Source: Paracamarosporium sp. OC-R06-R3 (Eukaryota; Ascomycota; Dothideomycetes; Pleosporales; Didymosphaeriaceae). Taken from it: a stretch of 64,000 nt of DNA. Numbering within the stretch: the stretch's first letter is position 1; every line of letters begins with the position of its first letter. Shown in pieces: positions 9,343 through 21,485 of the stretch. The DNA is taken from contig JACVRA010000175.1 of NCBI GenBank assembly GCA_019828545.1, forward strand, positions 186,001 to 250,000. Reading direction: 5' to 3'. Position numbers and translations under genes: made by a program. The notes beneath the pieces were generated by a model that did not search any database, was not told the DNA's origin, and saw nothing but the letters and a program-made list of their open reading frames with translations.

Positions 9343-12300
9343 TCATGGAATTTTGGCCACACCGTTCGCCCCCGCTGCTTCTGCTTCTGCTTCCGAATCA
9401 GAGTCGCTGTCTTCGGAGCTCTGCTCCTCCTCTTCTAGAACAATCTGTGGCAGCACAGACTTGTCGAACAGATCGAGCACAAATCGGCACGCCGGAAGCC
9501 GGAAGTGATGTGCTTCGAGAATCTGCATGACCTTGTGGAACATCGCAGGTTTCGTGAAGCCGGGTGCCCTCTTTGCCTTGATTCTGTGTGCCCATGTTAG
9601 CGTACCACCTTGAGCCGCCAGCTGCGGGTTTTACGAACACTTGAAGGTCGTTTGCTGCCTTCTTGGCTAGCACGGTATTACCAAGATCCGTCGCAAGTTT
9701 CAGAATCCGTGCGTTCAAAGGATCACTGTCGGTCACGGCGACCTTTACATCCGCCTTGCGCTTCCAACTCATGTAGTCCGATTCGGCTTTCCATGGCGTC
9801 ATCTATCGATGTAAGCGGCCACTATGCACACAACACTTGGTAGCAGACATACCGAGAACAGCTTCTTGAAATCCAACGGTAGGCAAAAACCCAGCGCTTC
9901 TCCGGCCTCGTTGATGACTCCATCCCACCCGTGCTCCAGCAGGATTTCTTGCCCGTGCAGGCTTCGGGAAATGAGTCCGAGCACGTAGAAGGCGGTGCCT
10001 CTGAGCGACATGACCTCCGACGTCTCTGCAATCTTCACAATCCATTTCACCACGTCGGAGCTCTCCAGGAATGGCGCGCCAAGCTCCATTGAGCCAACGT
10101 TGCCGACGGCCCATAAGCAGCCCTTAACTTTCAGAATCATCTCGGCATCGTCCTTTTCCATTGCATAATCACGTATGTTGGCGACGAACTCGTCAAAGTG
10201 GCCTTTTTGCTTGAGTAGTTTACATCCTTCTTTGGTCCGCGTAAGCTCGCGGTAGAAGTGGGGCGGCACAATGCCATACTCGGGATGTTCAGGTGTGTCG
10301 TCGTACGACAGCTGAGTCTGAGGTTTCTCAGGAATGTCAGCAAGTGCCCGAGCCATGGATGCTTCGATCAATGCCACGTAGGTGTCGTTTCTCCCCAGGA
10401 ACCAGTCGTCCATTTCTCCGGTGATGTAGTTCAATCCATCCAGATAGTGGTACCCTACCGAAGTGGAGAGGAAACGGAGCAATAGCGGCGCCCCAATTTC
10501 GCCCAGGTGGTCCAATGCAGGGCGACACTTCACTACGTACTCCAAGGATTCGGTTTGGTTGCACGCTTCTTCTAAGATTTTGATAGCAACCTCGCAGACT
10601 TCAACGTCGGGATCGTACAGCTGCGTGACCAGCGCCTTGATCGCCCACTCTGCAGCACTTGAAGAGTCTGTCGGCTGCATAGGTCTCGTCGCGTACTTTC
10701 GCAGAAGCCTGGTCGCGAAGATGCGGACTTCCTTAGAACAAGACGTCATGGCTTTGGATATGATGATGCGTAGATGTCCGTCTAAACTGTAGTCCATGTT
10801 GCTCAGCAAGGTTTTGATAAGGTCGTCACGGTCGTTCAGTTCTATGATGTGGTAGAACATGTTCAGGACCCTCCATCGTTCCAGAATCTGAATACCCTTG
10901 GAATCTTTGGTTAGCGCACCGAGAAGCGCAAAGTAGCCGCCCGTGAGCGTTTCGTTCATCCGGTCCACCTGAAACATAGGCGATTCAGATGTCAATCCGC
11001 TCATCCTGTCGAAATGGGATAGACATTCCGCGAGTTGCCGGATGAACTTGCTATCGCTTAGATATCGTACGCCCTCGGGATTTTGCAACAGTGTTCGTAT
11101 CAGGACGCACCCAGCACGCACATATCGTTGGTTTGGCTTCGTGTTCTTGACTTCAGAGAACCGATACTTGAACGGGCGATAGAAGCCGAGCAAGCGATGA
11201 ACAAACTTTGTAACCTTCATGGCTTCATCCAAACGCTTAGCGTTGAGAAGTGGTCCGTCGATGATAGCTTGAATCAAATCCCATCTCCATTTCTGGAACG
11301 TGACAGTGCCAAGGACTTGAGTATCGACCATCATGGTTCGAAAAGTGGTCTCGTCCATCTGCATCGCCGCCTGGGCCTTAGATTGATCGGTCTGTCTTGC
11401 GGATGCGGCGCTATCGCCTGCGGTGATGCTTTTGCTCGGCTGGTTTGACGCATTTGCTGACCGGTACAAAGTTCTGTTGACACTGTCTACTTGGTAGATG
11501 GTGCCAATCGCAACGAAGCGTGCTTCGGTCTGGAAATTTGCAGCAGATCGAAGGAGCTGCGGGAGCACTTGCAGCTCTGAACTCCAGGATGGCGGCAAAA
11601 GCTCGTTGGCCATCTTAAGCACCTCGCCAAGGAGGAGTGTCGTCTTTCGCTTCAAGGGAAGACTTAAAGGATCTTCTTCAGCTTTAAGAAGTGCCGGAAC
11701 TAAGCCTGCATGGAGAAATGCAGACAACACCATAGCAACATAGTGTTCTAGGAGATTCCACTTGTTTGTAGGGTCCATGTCGGGGCCGGAGTCGTCCTGG
11801 ATAGCTTGGTTTCTTAGATTCGTTACACGGCCGTAAGTAGTCAATCGACGACCAGCAAGGAAGGATGTGGACCATGAAGGAGGTTTGATTCTGAGGATAT
11901 CAAATAACAATTCCAACAAGACGTTACGCACATGCGGTGTTGGGATTTCTAGCGATAAGAGTAGTGATCGAATGGCGAGAAAATTGTCCATGCAGAGGGA
12001 GAGAAAGCCGGACCAGCTCCGCAGCAGCGAAGCAATGACTTTGGCGTTTGCCTTTAGCTTCTCCTCGTGGAGATGGCTATGCGCAGTCCCAGCGTCCGTA
12101 AACATGGCAAAGGGTGCCTCGAGCTCGCGTCCAGATCGAAGAAAGCGTCGTTTTTGGGGGGTATCCAACAAGTAAACGAAAGCGCTACCCACACTCTCGG
12201 CAGCGTAGTAATTTCCTTCTCCAAGCGCGTCCGTCAAAGTTCCCATTCCTCCAGAATCGACCAAAAGAGCTGGTTTCTTGACAAGAATTTCGGCCAAGGT

Positions 12301-13362
12301 AAGGATCGCGATGTTTCTGAGCCGATCGTCGGTATGTTCAGCTACAGCCACCAGGACGCGAACGACAGAACGCGAGATTTCTTCGACGCCGCCCTTTACG
12401 TCCAGAAAGGCACGGACAAATTTGAGCGCCTGCTCTCTTTCCACGCTGGCCTTGCTTTCCTTGACCAAAGATAATATGACTAGGTAATCGGTATGTAGAG
12501 CTCGGATAATCTGCAGAGATTTGCGATCAGTGAAGGTATAACGCATTATACGATAGGCAGCTGCGACCACCTCGCGGCTGTCGCTGAGTAGCATAGTCTG
12601 CATTCTTAGACCAAAGATTGACCATGCCAATTCATACTTGAGCGTAGAATGCCGTTTGAACAGGTCCACAAGCGAGTTTGCCCTCTCCACATAGTATTCC
12701 GGCTGCATGCCAGCTACCTCCAAAGCTCGAAGTATTTCAGCAAGCACGAACGTGGGCGACTCGGTCTCTTCATCGTCATCTTCCTCTGTCTTCGTGACAT
12801 GACGCGACGGTGAGCGGGACAAATTGCGGCGAAACAGGTAGGACAGCCTACTTTGGGCCTCGGCGGGGGGTGATTTTATATCTTTGGCTCTCTGTATTTC
12901 GGCGGCCAATCCAGACTTGAGCTGAGCAAGCTTCCTGTTCGAGATGTTCAGCTGCTCCTCCACCTGCAACCTCTGATCTCTGGTGTTCTTCGCATTCTTC
13001 GCGTTGAGTGCCTCGAGCAGATTCTCAGAACCTATCTTAATCTTGGTCTCCTTCTCGATCTGGTCCTGCAAGTCGGCTTGCCGCTGCTCGGTGGACGTGG
13101 TGTTATCATCGCCTACGATGATGGCGTGGGTATCGAAGTCGGGCTTCAACCGGCCGTCGTGCGACGTGGCGGGCCGCAGCTGCGAGCTAAAGCTCCCGGG
13201 AGCTTCTCTGGCCGTGGCGTACGAGGCCTGCGCGCGCGACCCGGCCATGATGCTGCTGGCGGGCGCCGGCAGTGAACGACCATCTCTACTGCGCGCGGGC
13301 GCAAGCAGAGGGCCCTGCTCGCCGTCGGCCTGGGCGTTGACGGAGCGCACGGGTGGCGTCAT
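9343..13362 (-). CDS. tsc11: TORC2 subunit Rictor/Tsc11/Ste16
   Basis: Scaffold of TOR complex 2, which controls AGC kinases, actin and membrane stress responses. Model: exons 9853-13362, 9635-9802 and 9343-9576, about 1303 residues, the usual size for fungal orthologues. An N-terminal low-complexity region precedes a coiled-coil stretch near 90-165 and a basic Ser/Arg patch. From about 200 there is the Rictor/Pianissimo helical-repeat body with TFVLAEILRALEVAG, LRNIAILTLAEIL, LKRKTTLLLGEVLKMANELLP and, near the end, KGCLWAVGNVGSMELGAPFL, the most characteristic Rictor block. The C-terminus is an acidic Glu/Ser/Asp tail. The second intron acceptor (AG at 9577-9578) is chosen because it restores the frame; a nearer CAG would shift it. 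Divergent from uricase. Confidence 0.92.
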
Positions 13363-14229
13363 GAGCGGGCCTTAACCATGCGCCTCCCAACCGCATTGCA
13401 TGCCGATATCCAAACGGGTGCCCCCTCGTGCCTCATGAGCCGTTGCGCGCAGACATCAAACGGAGGACGGGGCAGGCTGGACGGCGCGCGGGGTCGTGGC
13501 GGAGCAAGGGAGTGGAACGGGGCGCGGCTGCGGTGCGCGTCGTGGGGCGGGCGGGTAGGGACAGGACGGCCGTGGGAATGATCGTGGTGGTGAATTGCGG
13601 CCTGCACAGGAATCCCCGTGCGTTGGTCGACGTCGCAGCATCCACCTGGAACGCCAGCGCCCACCGTGACTCGGCCCGTGGACCATCTCGGCTCCAGGAC
13701 AACCCACGCGCCAGCAGCTCGGCAGCAACGGCCGACTACACGGCTAGCACCTCTGCGCCCAGATTCCGAGACCCGCTGTGCGCAACATGTGCTCGACTGC
13801 TCGCCGTGCATATATCGCCCATCTCCATCGTCGAACCCTGGCTGCGGTCACGTGCGCGCCACCCCCGGCCAATGGGAGCCTCCTCCTCGGAGCTAGCCCT
13901 GCTCCATCGTCGGACCTCGCCGGGCTCCCCACGACGTCTGAGAGCTACGCCCGCTGCTGTCCTGCTCTTTCAGACGTCTCACGCGATCCAATTGTGCATT
14001 GCGCAGTCTAACGGCCTTCCCGTAAACGCTTCGGCGAATTCCGCCCTGCATCTGTGCTGATAAGAGTTTGTTTTTAAGCTACATCTACTGCATAGCTCCC
14101 CTCACCACTAACGCAAGCTTCCCTTCCTTCCTCTCCCTTCACCTTTGTGTTGTTTCCTACCGAACTCTTGGTCTCTTCGTGTTCTTCACATCGCAACAGG
14201 ACTTGATCTCTTCTCTCAAAGTATCCACC
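13363..14229. promoter_or_regulatory. Divergent promoter region between Rictor and uricase
   Basis: 867 nt between divergent start codons. It contains a CCAAT box at 13869-13873, oriented toward uricase, and a pyrimidine-rich CTTCC/CTCTCC tract at about 14110-14150 upstream of the uricase ATG, as is common in fungal promoters. The rest is GC-rich without coding signal. Confidence 0.55.
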
Positions 14230-15228
14230 ATGTCTCAGCTCAGTTACGCCAAGTATGGCAAGGACAACGTCCGTTTGTACAAGGTAGATAAGGACGAGAA
14301 GACGGGCGTCCACACCGTTGTCGAGCAGACCGTCTGCACTCTCCTTGAAGGCGACATTGAAACCTCGTGAGCCTCTTTCGTGCCTCTGAGTTTACCTCTC
14401 TGACCCCACCAGCTACACCAAGGCCGACAATGCTCCCGTCGTCGCCACAGACACCCAGAAGCACACCATCTACGTCCTCGCAAAGCAGCACGCCATCGAC
14501 CCGCCCGAGCACTTCGCCGCCGTCCTCGGTGACCACTTCATTAAGCAGTACCCGCACATCCACGCCGCACACGTCAAGATCATCCAGCACCGCTGGACCC
14601 GCATGGTCATCGACGGCAAGCCGCACCCGCACTCTTTCCACCGCGACGGCCAGGAGATCCGCATTGTCGAGTCAGTCACGCGCGAGAACAAGGGCGTCGA
14701 GATCCGTTCCAAGATCGAGAAGCTGCTCGTGCTGAAGAGCACCGGGTCTGCTTTCTACGGCTTCCACCGTGACGAGTTCACGAGGTTGCCCGAGACCTGG
14801 GACCGCATTCTCAGCACCGAGGTCGAGGCAGGATGGAAGTGGAAGACGTTCAAGGACGCGAACGAAGTGAAGACTGTGGACTTCAACAGAGCGTTCCAGA
14901 GGGCGAGGGAGATTACATTGAAGACATTCGCCGAGGACGACAGCGCGAGCGTGCAGGCAACCATGTACAAGATGTGCGAGCAGATCCTCGCTGAGGTGCC
15001 GCTCGTCGAGGACGTCGACTATGCCCTGCCGAACAAGCACTACTTCGAGATTGGTACGTCCAGCCATCCCTGCATCTACACGAACACGTCACTAACCGCT
15101 TCGCAGACCTCAGCTGGTACAAGGGCCTCAAGAACACAGGCAAAGACGCCACCGTCTTCGCGCCCCAGTCCGACCCCAACGGCCTCATCTTCTGCACCGT
15201 TTCTCGCAAGCCCAAGTCCAAGCTGTAG
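14230..15228 (+). CDS. uaZ: Uricase (urate oxidase), peroxisomal
   Basis: Oxidises urate to 5-hydroxyisourate in purine degradation. Exons 14230-14366, 14413-15053 and 15107-15228 give 299 residues, the usual length. The N-terminus LSYAKYGKDNVRLYKV, the HTIYVLAKQH block, IIQHRWTRM, the GFHRDEFTRLPET block and the final HYFEIDLSWYKGLKN followed by VFAPQSDPNGLI are family hallmarks. The final tripeptide SKL is a type 1 peroxisomal targeting signal. The first intron donor is GTGAGC and the second GTACGT; both junctions restore conserved residues (S-Y-T-K and E-I-D-L-S-W). Confidence 0.97.
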
Positions 15229-16806
15229 AGCGCCACCCGCTCCAGTCACGACTTTATGATTTTCTACCATGTACTAGGCATCTTGTGGTCGTCTGCTTCA
15301 TTTCTTGTACATTGTCTTTCACAGTCGCGAGCAGTAGTTATTAAGGGGAGGGGACGTCATCACCGTATCGTCAGAGAGTAGCACTTAGTTATATACCCAG
15401 GGGTTGATCTAGAGCAATGAGAGTAGTTTACCTATATAAATGGCGTCTTTGGATGGCCGTGAGTGACTGTAGTTTGACTTGACAATGTGGAAAGAAGTCA
15501 ATACACTTGGAATAGATTGTTTCAAACAGAGCATGTGACAACAAGTCTATGCAGAATAACGTTAGTGTTCTTATCTTCCAGGGCTACAACCCCCGGTATG
15601 TCCTCAAGTTAATCACGACGAGGAAATCAAACAGCACGATTCCGCTGCCGAACCTGTGATGGAGCGAGCATGCATCACAAAAATTTGACACCCTCAACCC
15701 ATTCACTGTACATCTTTACACATTGCTCACTATGCCTTCCATACAAGTATTGTACAAGTGGTCGCACAGAACCAACCATACCCAGCTATTATATAGATTC
15801 CCCTAAGCTGTGTTGTACACAATCCCTAACGCCGAACCCGATGCACATGCCTCTTGGATAATCCCCTCATCGCGGCTCGCGCATATCACGAGCAGAAGCT
15901 GATACCGCTCTGCTTCAATTGAATCCGCTCCGCATTTCCACGCTCCGCATTTCCACGCTCCGCATTTCCATATTGACTATTATCTGTTTATGCGGGGAGG
16001 AGGATCTCGGCCCAGCTGCTGTGCAGGAAAGTAACGCCGATCTGGGATGGCAGTTAGCTCATGTTTTTGTTCTATCCTCCGCCACTGCTGAATAGTGTAT
16101 CATGCGGTGGGCGTGCAGATGCGCTTACAGCGAACATTCCGATGGCGGTGACAACGCTCCTGTTGTCCTTGCTCATGAGAGTCTGGTATGCGCCGACTGC
16201 GAAGTTTGGCTCGCCGACGGTGCGACCTCCTTTGACGGTTTTGGGGGGCATGGTTGCGGCTGGGTGGGTGCGTCAGTTGCGTGTGTCTCCGTAGATACTC
16301 GGATAATGCGAACCTGGTTGTGAGGTGTTTGGAAAATGGTAGGGGTCGTGAGCTGGATGCGATGGTTGTGATGATGAGATGTCGAGAAAGTTTCGGAGCT
16401 TGGACGGTGAAGCTTAGTCATGTGCTGGGCTTATGTAATGGAGGTCTGATGTGCGACGGGGGTGGTCATCCTTCTTCATGATATGTGTGTTTGGTATTTT
16501 CGTTTGTCTGGATGTTTCGCACGGTTTCATGATGATCTCCTTACAAACTTCTGATACTAGAGCCTATCTACGAAATACAGGACTATTACAGGAGCATGGG
16601 CGTCAACAATCATTTCTTCACCAACCAACGGAAGCTCCATATTTTGCACAGGATGGTAATTCATGTTTCTTTATTTTTTGTCAATTGATTTGGACTCAGT
16701 TGCTAATTCAATTACACTGTTGTTTCTATTGAATTCATACACATGTCAACTCTGAGCATCCTTCCTATCCTTACCAACAGCTCATGTAGGCACAAAGTAT
16801 TCAACT
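15229..16806. other. Intergenic, 1.6 kb
   Basis: 3' flanks of uricase and of the convergent esterase. Apart from a triple 15-bp repeat at 15926-15970 there is no element I can name. Small reading frames at 16061-16732 lack recognisable domains. Confidence 0.55.
15926..15970. repeat. Three perfect tandem copies of a 15-bp unit
   Basis: The unit CGCTCCGCATTTCCA occurs three times head to tail at 15926-15940, 15941-15955 and 15956-15970 with no mismatch. It lies in the gap between uricase and the esterase. Confidence 0.95.
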
Positions 16807-17769
16807 TCATCTTATCTCAAAACTCTCCTTCAAGGCCTCGATCGTTAACGAGTGCATCTTCTCGCGACTATCCCACTCCTTCGTTCCAGGTTTGGGACCC
16901 ACATCATAACCATGGCGCATGCCTTCCAAAACACACTTTACAACTTTCCTACTCCCGTCATCCACTTTTTCTGCAAACCTCTTTGCCTCCACTGACAAAG
17001 TATCACCGCCGCAAGCAACAACAACGACTGTAGGCGGGAAGTTCTCCACTTTAGCATACATGGGAGAAATACGGGGATCTTTCCGCATCGCCACATCCGG
17101 GACGTAATTGTTGTAGAAGAAGTCAAGCAGCGCGGGTGGTAGCGGTTGGACGGGATTCAGTATCTCTCTGTCCTCGGCCTTGAGACTGAGGTCCGTAGCG
17201 GGGTAGCGTGCAACGACAGCCTTGATGTCGGATTTTACAGATTTGCGTAACGTGGACGACGCCACTAGGGCGAGGCAGGCGCCAGCACTTGCTCCCGACA
17301 GCGCAACGCGGGACGCGTCGAAGCGCTCTGGCTGCGTTGCTACCCAGTTCAAAACGTCTTTGACATCCTCCAGTGCTGCTGGAAATGGGTTCTCAGGGGC
17401 CTTCCTGTAGTCTGCGTCGATCATGTAGGCGTCGACATCTTTAGCGATATGCCCGCAGAAAGCGATGTCGCTCCCGTGAAATGGTATCGTCCAGCCCGAG
17501 CCATGCCAATTGATTACCACCGGTTTTGGTGAGCCTGAAGAAGCAGGTCCTGAGGGTGGCGTGTAGAGATACGCCTTTATCTTTCTGGTCCTATTTCCCT
17601 GGTCGCTAGACGGTATATATATCGTTTCGATAGAAGCACCATAGGAGTTGATTGCAAGATGTCGATCGCGCCGTATGGGCAACACGTGGACAAGTGTGAA
17701 CGCAGTGCGCAGAACAAAGACGAGCACCGCACGCCGCAGGTTCGAAAAGAACTGCCAGAGAGAAGCCAT
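16807..17769 (-). CDS. HSL-family alpha/beta hydrolase (esterase/lipase)
   Basis: Intronless, 320 residues, with an N-terminal hydrophobic helix at about 14-30 that may anchor it to a membrane. The catalytic set is complete: nucleophile elbow GASAG with Ser161, acid Asp256 in ACGGDTLS and His286 in MRHGYD. The oxyanion motif is HGSG (89-92) instead of the usual HGGG of hormone-sensitive-lipase relatives. DYRKAPENPFPAALEDV at 120-136 is the usual family block. Substrate is unknown; small acyl esters are likely for this family. Confidence 0.88.
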   Translation of the reverse strand: MASLWQFFSNLRRAVLVFVLRTAFTLVHVLPIRRDRHLAINSYGASIETIYIPSSDQGNRTRKIKAYLYTPPSGPASSGSPKPVVINWHGSGWTIPFHGSDIAFCGHIAKDVDAYMIDADYRKAPENPFPAALEDVKDVLNWVATQPERFDASRVALSGASAGACLALVASSTLRKSVKSDIKAVVARYPATDLSLKAEDREILNPVQPLPPALLDFFYNNYVPDVAMRKDPRISPMYAKVENFPPTVVVVACGGDTLSVEAKRFAEKVDDGSRKVVKCVLEGMRHGYDVGPKPGTKEWDSREKMHSLTIEALKESFEIR

Positions 17770-18359
17770 AGTGTTGATTATTTCGATAGTAGTATCTGAC
17801 CTATAAGTTATGTTCTACAGCTCAATGTCTTGGATGGGACGGTGTCGTTTTCGGCTGACACATAGTCGTGGATTCCCCGGCCTTTTACCTTTTCAAGAAG
17901 CCACGATAGATGTTAATTAAGGTGCAGCTGACGAAAGCAGTGTCTAATGTGAAGTAATTAGCACATGCTCTATTTATGCTACAATGGTAAAGCACATGCG
18001 TGGCTGCTAGGGCCATCTACTAAGCACGTATTCGTCCGCTAATGTAGTGACAGGATCTAGTCCCAACGAACGCTCTCTCGTGGCGGCTCTCCATCTCGGA
18101 AACCTAAACGAGGACTCTAGACTCGTTTACAGCTACTTCACTGTGCGGCGGGACCCAGATTCGTATTCGCGACCGACTTTTCTAGATTGTACACTGCGTT
18201 TAAATTGGAACTCGAACCATGGCAAGGTTGGAAACAGCTCAAATTAAGACAACAGTTTTGAAATTTCATTCAACTACAATTTTACGAACTACAAATGCTT
18301 GAAACTAATTGATGCTGACGAGAGTAGAGATCATGAGAACTGGGCTCACATAAGATCAC
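17770..18359. other. Intergenic, 0.6 kb
   Basis: Upstream region of the esterase and 3' flank of cyanide hydratase. Nothing structured seen. Confidence 0.6.
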
Positions 18360-19630
18360 CTACAGCTCGTGCTTGTCCAAGCTATCGCTTGCCAATCCCG
18401 CAACACCCACGGGTCCTCGCTTCTTCGCATCCTCAAGAGGGGCGTTCAATCCAAGACGCTCACGGGTCGAATACGTCGCAATCCCACCGTCAGGGTCGGC
18501 CTCGGTGACAAGCTCCTTGCGGCGAGTGTCTACGAGAAGGCGGATGAGGTCGGGACGCATATAGTGTCCTCCGAAATCAGCAAGCACCTTTGTAAGATGG
18601 TTCTCGTTCAGGTCGATCTAAGATGGTTGTCAGTACGGAGTGAACGTCTGAGAAAAATAGGGGTCACGTACATCAACAAACAGCAACCCGTCGAAGTCCT
18701 TGTCGGGCTTAGCCACGAGCGTCCCATCGGGCTTGTAAATTCGTGCATGCCCGTTGTACGTTGAGGGATCGGTCTCTGGCTCCACACCCTCAGGCGTGTT
18801 CTTCTTCAGGCCCTCGACACTGAGTCTCTGGAATGGCGCCAAGGTCCAGGTACCCGTCTCAATGGCATATGCAGGTGTCACGAGATCAGACGCTGGGTCT
18901 GCCACGTTGGTTGCAGGGTCAGGGTACTTGAGTGTCTCCTTGCCAGGGTAGACGGGCCAGGCGGCGATATGGATCTGCTCGCCCTGAGACACGTTGAGGG
19001 ACTTTAGGAAGGGGTTCATGTTCTCCCAGCAGTTGAGCTGGCCGAGGCGACCGAGCTCGGTCGGCACCACGGAGAGGAAAGTATCGCCTGCACCGTCGCC
19101 GTAGACGAGCTTCTCGACGTGCGTGGGCTTGATCTTGCGACGGTGGTTGATAACCTCGCCGTTGGGGTCGATGAGCGCTTGCGCGAGGTACAGCGTGGCA
19201 TGGTCGATTTCGGAAAACCCGACGGAGACGTAGCTAGGTTGTCTCAGCCCTGTCGTCTATACAAACAGGTGTGAAATGAATAACTGCTTACATCTGGTTG
19301 TCTCTCGCAGCCCTCCTGATGCGGCGGAACTCTTCCGAGTCCACTGCCATGGAGTTCTCTCGGTACTTCTTCAGCATCGGCAGCGATTGCTGGTACGTAA
19401 CCTTCCACATCCAGTAGGGGTATCCTGGGATCCAGACTTCAGGAAAGGCTACGAGTTTGGCTCCGGCCTGGCCGGCTTCGTTGATGAAGTCAATGGTCTT
19501 ACGGACGCCGCCTTCGAGGTCGAACCATCCTGGCTCCGAGGTAACCTATGTATATGGTCAGAAAGAGTTGGAGATAAGCCTGAGAAATGGTAAAGCATAC
19601 AACAGCAGCTTTGTACTTGGTAAGAACCAT
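18360..19630 (-). CDS. Cyanide hydratase (nitrilase superfamily)
   Basis: Converts cyanide to formamide (EC 4.2.1.66), a detoxification enzyme common in plant-associated fungi. Exons 19601-19630, 19292-19545, 18672-19233 and 18360-18617 give 367 residues. The match to known fungal cyanide hydratases is strong along its length: [30 protein letters not shown] (catalytic Glu), [18 protein letters not shown] (catalytic Lys), [17 protein letters not shown] (catalytic Cys), then [15 protein letters not shown] and [20 protein letters not shown]. The GHYMRPDL block and the C-terminal extension separate these from plain nitrilases. The first exon encodes only ten residues, [10 protein letters not shown]. 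Confidence 0.95.
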
Positions 19631-21485
19631 TTTGAAGGCTGGTGGTATAGAGAGTTGTGATAGTAGGAATTTGGTGGGAAGTTTAAGATGTTGAAGTGGT
19701 AATTGACTGTCTATCCTAATGACGACTATTGAGACGATATGATCAACTTATATATGTCTTTTCCCCATGCTTCATTGCACTGATGATCCCTCTATGCAGC
19801 AACGCAGCATCGCGGCGCGGCACTTGTCTTCTTGCTTCCGCAGATGCCGCAGTGGCATGATGCATGCTCGATAGATTATCTGTGGACCACTAGAGTGGAG
19901 AAGACTCTTTCTTTTGAGACAATTGACAGTTGCTGCGCGTCAAAAACATGGGTGTGGTTGCATGCGTAGAGGTGTGAAGCGTACCGGCATCGACGCGGCA
20001 TCTTCGGCATCTATCGGCATGCATGCGGACAGGGCCGTAGAGGCGGCGCGGCGCGATTGAGCCTGCCTCGTGTATACGTCGATCAGGGAATATCGATTTT
20101 CAACGTATGCGTGACTAACAGTGTGCTTCTAGATGTCAATGGCGGAACCGCATTTTGGGCAAGCAGCGAAGCATTACGAAGCCGATTCGTACGAACGCAA
20201 CTCTTGGTTTGCTCTATCTCGCCAACCACATCAATATTCACTATCAATGGTAGTACAAGAAGCGGGGTAGTATTGATCGACCAGTTGCATTGTTTTGCAT
20301 GCAGTGCTGCATGTCAGAACTCGGGAGCTTACGGACCGTCTGACTGATATTTCGTGCCTACGAACTGCGCGTTCGCGGGTTATCTCCGAAAAGTCATGAG
20401 ATATAGCTCCATTGGGAAAGCTTTATGGATACTCGCATCTATTTATTCGTAGCGATAACTTTCACATCAGAAGTCCACTAATATTGGTGGCGGGAGAACA
20501 AATTTAGCCAAATAACTCAGAATTCCAATGGACGAAATAGCGGAAGCCAAGGGTAAATCAATGCGCGATGGCGAATGTCTGAAGGAGGCGAAGAGATGGT
20601 AAACAGGAATCTGGGCGATGGCAGTATCGGGGCTGCGACAAGTTCCGCCTTTCAACGTAGCGACAGATCTTCCCGCAGTGAGCGACCTACATAAAGTTAA
20701 TCTTCATCCAACCATTGTGCAACGAAACCGCGTTCGTCAACGCTAAGTGTTTGATACCATCACAATGACCATAAATGCTATAACGGTTCTAGCGACTACG
20801 GTATCGATCTAAGATTTCTTGTAAGAAGCCTCGAGTGACTCCATGATGTCACGTGTGCGGACGGCACATAGCAGGCCGTAGCAGCAGCATAAGCAGAATG
20901 CGGGTACAGCTGGAGTTCCAAGCACGAGCAGGTTCTGAGTTTTTATTCCCCAAGCGGTGAAAGTGACTTGCTCCCACTTAAGGTAACTTCCCTCTCACGT
21001 AGGGAAGCCGCTTATAATAGAACGACATCAAACGTGTCGCTATGCTATGTGGAGGACATACAGTACCTGCAAGGAACTTGTTTGGAACGAAATACTAGTC
21101 AATCTACGAAGTACGGTTACCGGTAACCAAAAACGAAGCTTCGTCTGAATTTATTTGCTCAGCCTCATTGTTGCATGAACATCAAACTGAAGAGAAAATA
21201 CCGTTCGCCGAGTTTTGCAACACACCGACCGACGGAGCCATGCTGCTGATTACGCCGCCTGTCATGATATTTCGTTCGCATCCACCCTCTAATGACCGTA
21301 GGTAGCCTTCGTAGTGAAGCAAGTGCTACCTGTACCGGGTTGGTCAAAATAGTGTGCGACAGTTCAGTGTTGCATGCCCTTGCACAGCATGACACGTGCC
21401 ATTTTGAGCCGTCCTCAATAAAAAAAACCCTGTCCGTATCGACTAGAACTGGAAACAACCTCCATACTTATGCCATCAATGTCAA
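19631..21485. other. Intergenic, 1.9 kb
   Basis: Divergent upstream region between cyanide hydratase and the HET gene. Small reading frames are present but none has a recognisable start, splice pattern or domain. No repeats or RNA genes seen. Confidence 0.55.
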
